From: Hippasteria phrygiana
Lineage: Eukaryota > Echinodermata > Asteroidea > Valvatida > Goniasteridae
NCBI GenBank assembly: GCA_037893225.1
Contig: JAZGUH010000074.1
Location: forward strand, 186,001-250,000
Length of the DNA stretch: 64,000 nucleotides
Reading direction: 5' to 3'
The position numbers were made by a program, and so were the translations under genes. Below the pieces are notes generated by a model, which was given only the letters and a program-made list of their open reading frames with translations, searched no databases and was not told the DNA's origin. Position 1 is the first letter of the stretch. Each line of letters starts with the position of its first letter. This document shows positions 42,089-52,870 of this stretch, piece by piece.

Positions 42089-42162
42089 GTCCCCGTGGCG
42101 TAATGGATCAGCGCGTTGGACTTTTAATTCAAAGGTTCCGGGTTCGAGTCCCGGCGGGGATG
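42089..42162 (+). tRNA. tRNA-Arg body with Lys anticodon TTT
   Basis: C36T changes the anticodon from TCT to TTT (42123-42125), which reads AAA/AAG lysine codons. Every other base equals the Arg consensus, so stems, boxes and discriminator are intact and the gene looks transcribable. Arginyl-tRNA synthetase usually reads anticodon C35, which is lost here, so charging is uncertain: it could be uncharged, Lys-charged or, less likely, Arg-charged. A prediction program would name it tRNA-Lys-TTT. Confidence 0.88.
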
Positions 42163-42438
42163 AACTTTTGTGTGTGTCCGAACTATTTTTTGTTGAATAT
42201 TTTGTCCCGATTTTCCTTCACCATTTGATGCTTGTTCAGGAACTCTCCCATCTCTTTGTCACGGCCTAAAGTTCCGAGTGACCACCAATACCAGTTAATA
42301 ACACACTTTATGTATCCTCGATTACAGTGTCAAAGGTTGGAAATTAAACATTTGCTGATTGTCGCAGATCATACCATATGCATTTCGAAGCCAGAAAGTA
42401 ATGATTTTTCTAAAAGTTTTTAAAATCCACTGTTGTGA

Positions 42439-42520
42439 GACGAGGTGGCCCAGTGGTTAAGGCGATGGACTGCTAATCCATTGTGCTCTGCACGCGTGGG
42501 TTCGAATCCCATCCTCGTCG
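42439..42520 (+). tRNA. tRNA-Ser-GCT: tRNA-Ser(GCT), variant
   Basis: G13C within the A box. Confidence 0.9.
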
Positions 42521-42702
42521 AAATTCAGTGTTTTTGGAAGCTGTTTATGTCTTCTTTGCCTTAAGTGCAGCCATCGTATACTTTTGTTTCTAGTAAGAAT
42601 TACATGGAATTGTATGTGTTACGTTTCGTAAGTTTCTTCCCAGATCACCCTCCTCACTTCTCGACTGTAGAAGTTTTAAGCTTCCTTTGAAATATGCAGC
42701 AA

Positions 42703-42776
42703 GTCCCCGTGGCGTAATGGATCAGCGCGTTGGACTTCTAATTCAAAGGTTCCGGGTTCGAGTCCCGGCGGGGATG
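42703..42776 (+). tRNA. tRNA-Arg-TCT: tRNA-Arg(TCT), canonical
   Basis: Reference sequence, leader atgcagcaa. Confidence 0.96.
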
Positions 42777-43051
42777 AACTTTTGTGTGTGTCCGAACTAT
42801 TTTTTGTTGAATATTTTGTCCCGATTTTCCTTCACCATTTGATGTTTGTTCAGGAACTCTCCCATCTCTTTGTCACGACCTAAAGTTCCGAGTGACCACC
42901 AATACCGGTTAATAACACACTTTATGTATCCTCGATTACAGTGTCAAAGGTTGGAAATTAAACATTTGCTGATTGTCGCAGATCATACCATATGCATTTC
43001 GAAGCCAGAAAGTAATAATTTTCTAAATGTTTTTAAATTCCACTGTTGTGA

Positions 43052-43133
43052 GATGAGGTGGCCGAGTGGTTAAGGCGATGGACTGCTGATCCATTGTGCT
43101 CTGCACGCGTGGGTTCGAATCCCATCCTCGTCG
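43052..43133 (+). tRNA. tRNA-Ser-GCT: tRNA-Ser(GCT) with G37
   Basis: C3T (wobble) and A37G. Loop CTGCTGA keeps anticodon GCT but has no A37 for the t6A modification. Confidence 0.85.
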
Positions 43134-43315
43134 AAATTCAGTGTTTTTGGAAGCTGTTTATGTCTTCTTTGCCTTAAGTGCAGCCATCGTATACTTTTGT
43201 TTCGAGTAAGAATTACATGGAATTGTATGTGTTACGTTTCGTAAGTTTCTTCCAAGATCACCCTCCTCACTTCTCGACGGTAGAGGTTTTAAGCTTCCTT
43301 TGAAGTATCCAGCAA

Positions 43316-43389
43316 GTCCCCGTGGCGTAATGGATCAGCGCGTTGGACTTCTAATTCAAAGGTTCCGGGTTCGAGTCCCGGCGGGGATG
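43316..43389 (+). tRNA. tRNA-Arg-TCT: tRNA-Arg(TCT), canonical
   Basis: Reference sequence, followed by agctttt instead of aactttt. Confidence 0.96.
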
Positions 43390-43664
43390 AGCTTTTGTGT
43401 GTGTCCGAACTATTTTTTGTTGAATATTTTGTCCCGATTTTCCTTCACCATTTGATGCTTGTTCAGGAACTCTCCCATCTCTTTGTCACGACCTAAAGTT
43501 CCGAGTGACCACCAATACCAGTTAATAACACACTTTATGTATCCTCGATTACAGTGTCAAAGGTTGGAAATTAAACATTTGCTGATTGTCGCAGATCATA
43601 CCATATGCATTTCGAAGCCAGAAAGTAATAATGTTCTAAATGTTTTTAAATTCCACTGTTGTGA

Positions 43665-43746
43665 GATGAGGTGGCAGAGTTGTTAAGGCGATGGACTGCT
43701 GATCCATTGTGCTCTGCACGCGTGGGTTCGAATCCCATCCTCGTCG
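43665..43746 (+). tRNA. tRNA-Ser(GCT), degenerate type D (first copy)
   Basis: C3T, C12A (A-G mismatch in the D stem), G17T (loses conserved G18 that meets the T loop) and A37G. Anticodon GCT and B box persist. Tertiary folding should be weakened. This four-change haplotype, called D below, is seen ten times up to 63300 (two of them with one extra change). Confidence 0.72.
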
Positions 43747-43928
43747 AAATTCAGTGTTTTTGGAAGCTGTTTATGTCTTCTTTGCCTTAAGTGCAGCCAT
43801 CGTATACTTTTGTTTCGAGTAAGAATTACATGGAATTGTATGTGTTACGTTTCGTAAGTTTCTTCCCAGATCACCCTCCTCACTTCTCGACGGTAGAAGT
43901 TTTAAGCTTCCTTTGAAATATCCAGCAA

Positions 43929-44002
43929 GTCCCCGTGGCGTAATGGATCAGCGCGTTGGACTTCTAATTCAAAGGTTCCGGGTTCGAGTCCCGGCGGGGA
44001 TG
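43929..44002 (+). tRNA. tRNA-Arg-TCT: tRNA-Arg(TCT), canonical
   Basis: Identical to the reference copy at 1682. Confidence 0.96.
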
Positions 44003-44278
44003 AGCTTTTGTGTGTGTCCGAACTATTTTTTGTTGAATATTTTGTCCCGATTTTCCTTCACCATTTGATGCTTGTTCAGGAACTCTCCCATCTCTTTGTC
44101 ACAACCTAAAGTTCCGAGTGACCACCAATACCAGTTAATAACACACTTTATGTATCCTCGATTACAGTGTCAAAGGTTGGAAATTAAACATTTGCTGATT
44201 GTCGCAGATCATACCATATGCATTTCGGAGCCAGAAAGTAATAGATTTTCTACAAGTTTTTTAAATCCACTGTTGTGA

Positions 44279-44360
44279 GACGAGGTGGCCGAGTGGTTAA
44301 GGCGATGGACTGCTAATCCATTGTGCTCTGCACGCGTGGGTTCGAATTCCATCCTCGTCG
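44279..44360 (+). tRNA. tRNA-Ser-GCT: tRNA-Ser(GCT), variant
   Basis: C70T wobble only, behind a distinctive leader (agattttctacaag). The same gene and leader recur at 45507, 1228 bp on. Confidence 0.92.
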
Positions 44361-44543
44361 AAATTCAGTGTTTTTTGGACGCTTTTTATGTCTTCTTTGC
44401 CTTAAGTGCAGCCATCGTTTACTTTTGTTTCAAGTAAGAATTACATGGAATTGTATGTGTTACGTTTTGTAAGTTTCTTCCAAGATCACCCTCCTCACTT
44501 CTCGACGGTAGAAGTTTTAAGCTTCCTTTGAAATATCCAGCAA

Positions 44544-44617
44544 GTCCCCGTGGCGTAATGGATCAGCGCGTTGGACTTCTAATTCAAAGGTTCCAGGTTC
44601 GAGTCCCGGCGGGGATG
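44544..44617 (+). tRNA. tRNA-Arg-TCT: tRNA-Arg(TCT), variant
   Basis: G52A gives an A-C mismatch in the middle of the T stem. Confidence 0.88.
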
Positions 44618-44892
44618 AACTTTTGTGTGTGTCCGAACTATTTTTTGTTGAATATTTTGTCCCGATTTTCCTTCACCATTTGATGTTTGTTCAGGAACTC
44701 TCCCATCTCTTTGTCACAACCTAAAGTTCCGAGTGACCAGCAATACCAGTTAATAACACACTTTATGTATCCTCGATTACAGTGTCAAAGGTTGGAAATT
44801 AAACATTTGCTGATTGTCGCAGATCATACCATATGCATTTCGAAGCCAGAAAGTAATAATGTTCTAAATGTTTTTAAATTCCACTGTTGTGA

Positions 44893-44974
44893 GATGAGGT
44901 GGCAGAGTTGTTAAGGCGATGGACTGCTGATCCATTGTGCTCTGCACGCGTGGGTTCGAATCCCATCCTCGTCG
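44893..44974 (+). tRNA. tRNA-Ser(GCT), degenerate type D
   Basis: C3T, C12A, G17T, A37G. Confidence 0.72.
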
Positions 44975-45156
44975 AAATTCAGTGTTTTTGGAAGCTGTTT
45001 ATGTCTTCTTTGCCTTAAGTGCAGCCATCGTATACTTTTGTTTCGAGTAAGAATTACATGGAATTGTATGTGTTACGTTTCGTAAGTTTCTTCCCAGATC
45101 ACCCTCCTCACTTCTCGACGGTAGAAGTTTTAAGCTTCCTTTGAAATATCCAGCAA

Positions 45157-45230
45157 GTCCCCGTGGCGTAATGGATCAGCGCGTTGGACTTCTAATTCAA
45201 AGGTTCCGGGTTCGAGTCCCGGCGGGGATG
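45157..45230 (+). tRNA. tRNA-Arg-TCT: tRNA-Arg(TCT), canonical
   Basis: Identical to the reference copy at 1682. Confidence 0.96.
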
Positions 45231-45506
45231 AGCTTTTGTGTGTGTCCGAACTATTTTTTGTTGAATATTTTGTCCCGATTTTCCTTCACCATTTGATGCT
45301 TGTTCAGGAACTCTCCCATCTCTTTGTCACAACCTAAAGTTCCGAGTGACCACCAATACCAGTTAATAACACACTTTATGTATCCTCGATTACAGTGTCA
45401 AAGGTTGGAAATTAAACATTTGCTGATTGTCGCAGATCATACCATATGCATTTCGGAGCCAGAAAGTAATAGATTTTCTACAAGTTTTTTAAATCCACTG
45501 TTGTGA

Positions 45507-45588
45507 GACGAGGTGGCCGAGTGGTTAAGGCGATGGACTGCTAATCCATTGTGCTCTGCACGCGTGGGTTCGAATTCCATCCTCGTCG
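45507..45588 (+). tRNA. tRNA-Ser-GCT: tRNA-Ser(GCT), variant
   Basis: C70T wobble, duplicate of the unit at 44279. Confidence 0.92.
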
Positions 45589-45771
45589 AAATTCAGTGTT
45601 TTTTGGACGCTTTTTATGTCTTCTTTGCCTTAAGTGCAGCCATCGTTTACTTTTGTTTCAAGTAAGAATTACATGGAATTGTATGTGTTACGTTTTGTAA
45701 GTTTCTTCCAAGATCACCCTCCTCACTTCTCGACGGTAGAAGTTTTAAGCTTCCTTTGAAATATCCAGCAA

Positions 45772-45845
45772 GTCCCCGTGGCGTAATGGATCAGCGCGTT
45801 GGACTTCTAATTCAAAGGTTCCAGGTTCGAGTCCCGGCGGGGATG
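45772..45845 (+). tRNA. tRNA-Arg-TCT: tRNA-Arg(TCT), variant
   Basis: G52A T-stem mismatch. Confidence 0.88.
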
Positions 45846-46120
45846 AACTTTTGTGTGTGTCCGAACTATTTTTTGTTGAATATTTTGTCCCGATTTTCCT
45901 TCACCATTTGATGTTTGTTCAGGAACTCTCCCATCTCTTTGTCACAACCTAAAGTTCCGAGTGACCAGCAATACCAGTTAATAACACACTTTATGTATCC
46001 TCGATTACAGTGTCAAAGGTTGGAAATTAAACATTTGCTGATTGTCGCAGATCATACCATATGCATTTCGAAGCCAGAAAGTAATAATTTTCTAAATGTT
46101 TTTAAATTCCACTGTTGTGA

Positions 46121-46202
46121 GATGAGGTGGCAGAGTTGTTAAGGCGATGGACTGCTGATCCATTGTGCTCTGCACGCGTGGGTTCGAATCCCATCCTCGT
46201 CG
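46121..46202 (+). tRNA. tRNA-Ser(GCT), degenerate type D
   Basis: C3T, C12A, G17T, A37G. Confidence 0.72.
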
Positions 46203-46384
46203 AAATTCAGTGTTTTTGGAAGCTGTTTATGTCTTCTTTGCCTTAAGTGCAGCCATCGTATACTTTTGTTTCGAGTAAGAATTACATGGAATTGTATGTG
46301 TTACGTTTCGTAAGTTTCTTCCCAGATCACCCTCCTCACTTCTCGACGGTAGAAGTTTTAAGCTTCCTTTGAAATATCCAGCAA

Positions 46385-46458
46385 GTCCCCGTGGCGTAAT
46401 GGATCAGCGCGTTGGACTTCTAATTCAAAGGTTCCCGGTTCGAGTCCCGGCGGGGATG
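46385..46458 (+). tRNA. tRNA-Arg-TCT: tRNA-Arg(TCT), variant
   Basis: G52C gives a C-C mismatch in the middle of the T stem. B box itself is untouched. Confidence 0.87.
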
Positions 46459-46734
46459 AGCTTTTGTGTGTGTCCGAACTATTTTTTGTTGAATATTTTG
46501 TCCCGATTTTCCTTCACCATTTGATGCTTGTTCAGGAACTCTCCCATCTCTTTGTCACGACCTAAAGTTCCGAGTGACCACCAATACCAGTTAATAACAC
46601 ACTTTATGTATCCTCGATTACAGTGTCAAAGGTTGGAAATTAAACATTTGCTGATTGTCGCAGATCATACCATATGCATTTCGGAGCCAGAAAGTAATAC
46701 ATTTTCTAAAAGTTCTTAAAATCCACTGTTGTGA

Positions 46735-46816
46735 GACGAGGTGGCCGAGTGGTTAAGGCGATGGACTGCTAATCCATTGTGCTCTGCACGCGTGGGTTCG
46801 AATTCCATCCTCGTCG
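46735..46816 (+). tRNA. tRNA-Ser-GCT: tRNA-Ser(GCT), variant
   Basis: C70T wobble. Confidence 0.92.
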
Positions 46817-46998
46817 AAATTCAGTGTTTTTGGACGCTTTTTATGTCTTCTTTGCCTTAAGTGCAGCCATCGTTTACTTTTGTTTCAAGTAAGAATTACA
46901 TGGAATTGTATGTGTTACGTTTTGTAAGTTTCTTCCAAGATCACCCTCCTCACTTCTCGACGGTAGAAGTTTTAAGCTTCCTTTGAAATATCCAGCAA

Positions 46999-47073
46999 GT
47001 CCCCGTGGCGTAATGGATCAGCGCGTTGGACTTCTAATTCAAAGGTTCCAGGTTCGAGTCTCGGCGGGGGATG
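46999..47073 (+). tRNA. tRNA-Arg(TCT), 75-nt damaged copy
   Basis: G52A and C63T weaken the T stem, and an extra G lengthens the 3' acceptor strand (five G before GAT). The same triple change recurs at 54976, 57430, 58658 and 61112. Confidence 0.78.
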
Positions 47074-47348
47074 AGCTTTTGTGTGTGTCCGAACTATTTT
47101 TTGTTGAATATTTTGTCCCGATTTTCCTTCACCATTTGATGTTTGTTCAGGAACTCTCCCATCTCTTTGTCACGACCTAAAGTTCCGAGTGACCAGCAAT
47201 ACCAGTTAATAACACACTTTATGTATCCTCGATTACAGTGTCAAAGGTTGGAAATTAAACATTTGCTGATTGTCGCAGATCATACCATATGCATGTCGAA
47301 GCCAGAAAGTAATAATTTTCTAAATGTTTTTAAATTCCACTGTTGTGA

Positions 47349-47430
47349 GATGAGGTGGCAGAGTTGTTAAGGCGATGGACTGCTGATCCATTGTGCTCTG
47401 CACGCGTGGGTTCGAATCCCATCCTCGTCG
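47349..47430 (+). tRNA. tRNA-Ser(GCT), degenerate type D
   Basis: C3T, C12A, G17T, A37G, with the catgtcgaag leader. Confidence 0.72.
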
Positions 47431-47612
47431 AAATTCAGTGTTTTTGGAAGCTGTTTATGTCTTCTTTGCCTTAAGTGCAGCCATCGTATACTTTTGTTTC
47501 GAGTAAGAATTACATGGAATTGTATGTGTTACGTTTCGTAAGTTTCTTCCCAGATCACCCTCCTCACTTCTCGACGGTAGAAGTTTTAAGCTTCCTTTGA
47601 AATATCCAGCAA

Positions 47613-47686
47613 GTCCCCGTGGCGTAATGGATCAGCGCGTTGGACTTCTAATTCAAAGGTTCCCGGTTCGAGTCCCGGCGGGGATG
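47613..47686 (+). tRNA. tRNA-Arg-TCT: tRNA-Arg(TCT), variant
   Basis: G52C T-stem mismatch. Confidence 0.87.
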
Positions 47687-47962
47687 AGCTTTTGTGTGTG
47701 TCCGAACTATTTTTTGTTGAATATTTTGTCCCGATTTTCCTTCACCATTTGATGCTTGTTCAGGAACTCTCCCATCTCTTTGTCACGACCTAAAGTTCCG
47801 AGTGACCAGCAATACCAGTTAATAACACACTTTATGTATCCTCGATTACAGTGTCAAAGGTTGGAAATTAAACATTTGCTGATTGTCGCAGATCATACCA
47901 TATGCATTTCGGAGCCAGAAAGTAATACATTTTCTAAAAGTTCTTAAAATCCACTGTTGTGA

Positions 47963-48044
47963 GACGAGGTGGCCGAGTGGTTAAGGCGATGGACAGCTAA
48001 TCCATTGTGCTCTGCACGCGTGGGTTCGAATTCCATCCACGTCG
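47963..48044 (+). tRNA. tRNA-Ser(GCT), likely pseudogene
   Basis: T33A removes the invariant U33 (loop CAGCTAA), C70T is a wobble, and T77A makes an A-A mismatch in the acceptor stem. Confidence 0.7.
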
Positions 48045-48226
48045 AAATTCAGTGTTTTTGGAAGCTTTTTATGTCTTCTTTGCCTTAAGTGCAGCCATCG
48101 TTTACTTTTGTTTCAAGTAAGAATTACATGGAATTGTATGTGTTACGTTTTGTAAGTTTCTTCCAAGATCACCCTCCTCACTTCTCGACGGTAGAAGTTT
48201 TAAGCTTCCTTTGAAATATGCAGTAA

Positions 48227-48299
48227 GTCCCCGTGGCGTAATGGATCAGCGCGTTGGACTTCTAATCAAAGGTTCCGGGTTCGAGTCCTGGCGGGGATG
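48227..48299 (+). tRNA. tRNA-Arg(TCT), 73-nt damaged copy
   Basis: One T is missing from the 3' strand of the anticodon stem (taatcaaa), so the 5-bp stem with a 7-nt loop cannot form, and C64T adds a wobble. The change recurs at 56204, 59886 and 62340. Confidence 0.75.
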
Positions 48300-48574
48300 A
48301 ACTTTTGTGTGTGTCCGAACTATTTTTTGTTGAATATTTTGTCCCGATTTTCCTTCACCATTTGATGTTTGTTCAGGAACTCTCCCATCTCTTTGTCACG
48401 ACCTAAAGTTCCGAGTGACCAGAAATACCAGTTAATAACACACTTTATGTATCCTCGATTACAGTGTCAAAGGTTGGAAATTAAACATTTGCTGATTGTC
48501 GCAGATCATACCATATGCATTTCGAAGCCAGAAAGTAATAATTTTCTAAATGTTTTTAAATTCCACTGTTGTGA

Positions 48575-48656
48575 GATGAGGTGGCCGAGTTGTTAAGGCG
48601 ATGGACTGCTGATCCATTGTGCTCTGCACGCGTGGGTTCGAATCCCATCCTCGTCG
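48575..48656 (+). tRNA. tRNA-Ser(GCT), degenerate type X
   Basis: C3T, G17T, A37G. The D stem is intact, but conserved G18 is lost. Confidence 0.75.
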
Positions 48657-48838
48657 AAATTCAGTGTTTTTGGAAGCTGTTTATGTCTTCTTTGCCTTAA
48701 GTGCAGCCATCGTATACTTTTGTTTCGAGTAAGAATTACATGGAATTGTATGTGTTACGTTTCGTAAGTTTCTTCCCAGATCACCCTCCTCACTTCTCGA
48801 CGGTAGAAGTTTTAAGCTTCCTTTGAAATATGCAGCAA

Positions 48839-48912
48839 GTCCCCGTGGCGTAATGGATCAGCGCGTTGGACTTCTAATTCAAAGGTTCCGGGTTCGAGTC
48901 TCGGCGGGGATG
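48839..48912 (+). tRNA. tRNA-Arg-TCT: tRNA-Arg(TCT), variant
   Basis: C63T, a G-T wobble in the T stem that also alters the B-box end. Confidence 0.9.
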
Positions 48913-49187
48913 AACTTTTGTGTGTGTCCGAACTATTTTTTGTTGAATATTTTGTCCCGATTTTCCTTCACCATTTGATGTTTGTTCAGGAACTCTCCCA
49001 TCTCTTTGTCACGACCTAAAGTTCCGAGTGACCACCAATACCGGTTAATAACACACTTTATGTATCCTCGATTACAGTGTCAAAGGTTAGAAATTAAACA
49101 TTTGCTGATTGTCGCAGATCATACCATATGCATTTCGAAGCCAGAAAGTAATAATTTTCTAAATGTTTTTAAATTCCACTGTTGTGA

Positions 49188-49269
49188 GATGAGGTGGCCG
49201 AGTGGTTAAGGCGATGGACTGCTGATCCATTGTGCTCTGCACGCGTGGGTTCGAATCCCATCCTCGTCG
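49188..49269 (+). tRNA. tRNA-Ser-GCT: tRNA-Ser(GCT) with G37
   Basis: C3T and A37G only. Confidence 0.85.
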
Positions 49270-49451
49270 AAATTCAGTGTTTTTGGAAGCTGTTTATGTC
49301 TTCTTTGCCTTAAGTGCAGCCATCGTATACTTTTGTTTCGAGTAAGAATTACATGGAATTGTATGTGTTACGCTTCGTAAGTTTCTTCCCAGATCACCCT
49401 CCTCACTTCTCGACGGTAGAGGTTTTAAGCTTCCTTTGAAGTATCCAGCAA

Positions 49452-49525
49452 GTTCCCGTGGCGTAATGGATCAGCGCGTTGGACTTCTAATTCAAAGGTT
49501 CCGGGTTCGAGTCCCGGCGGGGATG
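49452..49525 (+). tRNA. tRNA-Arg-TCT: tRNA-Arg(TCT), variant
   Basis: C3T wobble in the acceptor stem. Confidence 0.92.
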
Positions 49526-49800
49526 AGCTTTTGTGTGTGTCCGAACTATTTTTTGTTGAATATTTTGTCCCGATTTTCCTTCACCATTTGATGCTTCTTC
49601 AGGAACTCTCCCATCTCTTTGTCACGACCTAAAGTTCCGAGTGACCACCAATACCAGTTAATAACACACTTTATGTATCCTCGATTACAGTGTCAAAGGT
49701 TCGAAATTAAACATTTGCTGATTGTCGCAGATCATACCATATGCATTTCGAAGCCAGAAAGTAATAATGCTCTAAATGTTTTTAAATTCCACTGTTGTGA

Positions 49801-49882
49801 GATGAGGTGGCAGAGTTGTTAAGGCGATGGACTGCTGATCCATTGTGCTCTGCACGCGTGGGTTCGAATCCCGTCCTCGTCG
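49801..49882 (+). tRNA. tRNA-Ser(GCT), degenerate type D
   Basis: C3T, C12A, G17T, A37G plus A73G in the T stem. Confidence 0.7.
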
Positions 49883-50064
49883 AAATTCAGTGTTTTTGGA
49901 AGCTGTTTATGTCTTCTTTGCCTTAAGTGCAGCCATCGTATACTTTTGTTTCGAGTAAGAATTACATGGAATTGTATGTGTTACGTTTCGTAAGTTTCTT
50001 CCCAGATCACCCTCCTCACTTCTCGACTGTAGAAGTTTTAAGCTTCCTTTGAAATATCCAGCAA

Positions 50065-50138
50065 GTCCCCGTGGCGTAATGGATCAGCGCGTTGGACTTC
50101 TAATTCAAAGGTTCCGGGTTCGAGTCTCGGCGGGGATG
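50065..50138 (+). tRNA. tRNA-Arg-TCT: tRNA-Arg(TCT), variant
   Basis: C63T T-stem wobble. Confidence 0.9.
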
Positions 50139-50413
50139 AGCTTTTGTGTGTGTCGGAACTATTTTTTGTTGAATATTTTGTCCCGATTTTCCTTCACCAT
50201 TTGATGCTTGTTCAGGAACTCTCCCATCTCTTTGTCACGACCTAAAGTTCCGAGTGACCACCAATACCAGTTAATAACACACTTTATGTATCCTCGATTA
50301 CAGTGTCAAAGGTTGGAAATTAAACATTTGCTGATTGTCGCAGATCATACCATATGCATTTCGAAGCCAGAAAGTAATAATTTTCTAAATGTTTTTAAAT
50401 TCCACTGTTGTGA

Positions 50414-50495
50414 GATGAGGTGGCCGAGTTGTTAAGGCGATGGACTGCAGATCCATTGTGCTCTGCACGCGTGGGTTCGAATCCCATCCTCGTCG
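50414..50495 (+). tRNA. tRNA-Ser body with Cys anticodon GCA
   Basis: T36A changes the anticodon from GCT to GCA (50447-50449), which reads UGC/UGU cysteine codons. The long variable arm and discriminator G82, the features seryl-tRNA synthetase uses, are intact, and that enzyme does not read the anticodon. If expressed, this tRNA could put serine at cysteine codons. Against function: G17T removes conserved G18, and A37G and C3T are present. Prediction programs may name it tRNA-Cys-GCA or flag an isotype mismatch. Confidence 0.82.
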
Positions 50496-50677
50496 AAATT
50501 CAGTGTTTTTGGAAGCTGTTTATGTCTTCTTTGCCTTAAGTGCAGCCATCGTATACTTTTGTTTCGAGTAAGAATTACATGGAATTGTATGTGTTACGTT
50601 TCGTAAGTTTCTTCCCAGATCACCCTCCTCACTTCTCGACGGTAGAGGTTTTAAGCTTCCTTTGAAATATCCAGCAA

Positions 50678-50751
50678 GTCCCAGTGGCGTAATGGATCAG
50701 CGCGTTGGACTTCTAATTCAAAGGTTCCGGGTTCGAGTCTCGGCGGGGATG
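50678..50751 (+). tRNA. tRNA-Arg(TCT), damaged
   Basis: C6A gives an A-G mismatch in the acceptor stem, and C63T is a T-stem wobble. Confidence 0.82.
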
Positions 50752-51027
50752 AATTTTTGTGTGTGTCCGAACTATTTTTTGTTGAATATTTTGTCCCGAT
50801 TTTCCTTCACCATTTGATGCTTGTTCAGGAACTCTCCCATCTCTTTGTCACGACCTAAAGTTCCGAGTGATCACCAATACCAGTTAATAACACACTTTAT
50901 GTATCCTCGATTACAGTGTCAAAGGTTGGAAATTAAACATTTGCTGATTGTCGCAGATCATACCATATGCATTTCGAAGCCAGAAAGTAATGATTTTTCT
51001 AAAAGTTTTTAAAATCCACTGTTGTGA

Positions 51028-51109
51028 GACGAGGTGGCCGAGTGGTTAAGGCGATGGACTGCTAATCCATTGTGCTCTGCACGCGTGGGTTCGAATCCCA
51101 TCCCCGTCG
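51028..51109 (+). tRNA. tRNA-Ser-GCT: tRNA-Ser(GCT), variant
   Basis: T77C gives an A-C mismatch in the acceptor stem. Confidence 0.88.
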
Positions 51110-51291
51110 AAATTCAGTGTTTTTGGAAGCTTTTTATGTCTTCTTTGCCTTAAGTGAAGCCATCGTTTACTTTTGTTTCAAGTAAGAATTACATGGAATT
51201 GTATGTGTTACGTTTCGTAAGTTTCTTCCCAGATCACCCTCCTCACTTCTCGACGGTAGAAGTTTTAAGCTTCCTTTGAAATATCCAGCAA

Positions 51292-51365
51292 GTCCCCGTG
51301 GCGTAATGGATCAGCGCGTTGGACTTCTAATTCAAAGGTTCCAGGTTCGAGTCCCGGCGGGGATG
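51292..51365 (+). tRNA. tRNA-Arg-TCT: tRNA-Arg(TCT), variant
   Basis: G52A T-stem mismatch. Confidence 0.88.
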
Positions 51366-51640
51366 AACTTTTGTGTGTGTCCGAACTATTTTTTGTTGAA
51401 TATTTTGTCCCGATTTTCCTTCACCATTTGATGTTTGTTCAGGAACTCTCCCATCTCTTTGTCACAACCTAAAGTTCCGAGTGACCAGCAATACCAGTTA
51501 ATAACACACTTTATGTATCCTCGATTACAGTGTCAAAGGTTGGAAATTAAACATTTGCTGATTGTCGCAGATCATACCATATGCATTTCGAAGCCAGAAA
51601 GTAATAATTTTCTAAATGTTTCCAAATTCCACTGTTGTGA

Positions 51641-51722
51641 GATGAGGTGGCAGAGTTGTTAAGGCGACGGACTGCTGATCCATTGTGCTCTGCACGCGTG
51701 GGTTCGAATCCCATCCTCGTCG
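51641..51722 (+). tRNA. tRNA-Ser(GCT), degenerate type D
   Basis: C3T, C12A, G17T, A37G plus T28C, which breaks an anticodon-stem pair. Confidence 0.65.
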
Positions 51723-51903
51723 AAATTCAGTGTTTTTGGAAGCTGTTTATGTCTTCTTTGCCTTAAGTGCAGCCATCGTATACTTTTGTTTCGAGTAAGA
51801 ATTACATGGAATTGTATGTGTTACGTTTCGTAAGTTTCTTCCCAGATCACCCTCCTCACTTCTCGACGGTAGAAGTTTTAAGCTTCCTTTGAATATCCAG
51901 CAA

Positions 51904-51977
51904 GTCCCCGTGGCGTAATGGATCAGCGCGTTGGACTTCTAATTCAAAGGTTCCGGGTTCGAGTCCCGGCGGGGATG
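51904..51977 (+). tRNA. tRNA-Arg-TCT: tRNA-Arg(TCT), canonical
   Basis: Reference sequence. Its GT trailer is one repeat longer (gtgtgtgtgtcc). Confidence 0.96.
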
Positions 51978-52256
51978 AACTTTTGTGTGTGTGTCCGAAC
52001 TATTTTTTGTTGAATATTTTGTCCCGATTTTCCTTCACCATTTGATGCTTGTTCAGGAACTCTCCCATCTCTTTGTCACGACCTAAAGTTCCGAGTGACC
52101 ACCAATACCAGTTAATAACACACTTTATGTATCCTCGATTACACTGTCAAAGGTTGGAAATTAAACATTTGCTGATTGTCGCAGATCATACATATATGCT
52201 TTTCGAAGCCAGAAAGTAATGATTTTTCTAAAAGTTGTTAAATTCCACTGTTGTGA

Positions 52257-52338
52257 GACGAGGTGGCCGAGTGGTTAAGGCGATGGACTGCTAATCCATT
52301 GTGCACTGCACGCGTGGGTTCGAATCCCATCCTCGTCG
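52257..52338 (+). tRNA. tRNA-Ser-GCT: tRNA-Ser(GCT), near-canonical
   Basis: Only T49A in the variable arm. The least altered Ser copy beyond 42 kb. Confidence 0.93.
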
Positions 52339-52520
52339 AAATTTAGTGTTTTTGGAAGCTGTTTATGTCTTCTTTGCCTTAAGTGCAGCCATCGTATACT
52401 TTTGTTTCAAGTAAGAATTTCATGGAATTGTATGTGTTACGTTTCGTAAGTTTCTTCCAAGATCACCCTCCTCACTTCTCGACGGTAGAGGTTTTAAGCT
52501 TCCTTTGAAATATCCAGCAA

Positions 52521-52594
52521 GTCCCAGTGGCGTAATGGATCAGCGCGTTGGACTTCTAATTCAAAGGTTCCCGGTTCGAGTCTCGGCGGGGATG
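52521..52594 (+). tRNA. tRNA-Arg(TCT), damaged
   Basis: C6A (acceptor mismatch), G52C and C63T (T-stem mismatch and wobble) combine here. Confidence 0.78.
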
Positions 52595-52870
52595 AATTTT
52601 TGTGTGTGTCCGAACTATTTTTTGTTGAATATTTTGTCCCGATTTTCCTTCAACATTTGATGCTTGTTCAGGAACTCTCCCATCTCTTTGTCACGACCTA
52701 AAGTTCCGAGTGATCACCAATACCAGTTAATAACACACTTTATGTATCCTCGATTACAGTGTCAAAGGTTGGAAATTAAACATTTGCTGATTGTCGCAGA
52801 TCATACCATATGCATTTCGAAGCCAGAAAGTAATGATTTTTCTAAAAGTTTTTAAAATCCACTGTTGTGA

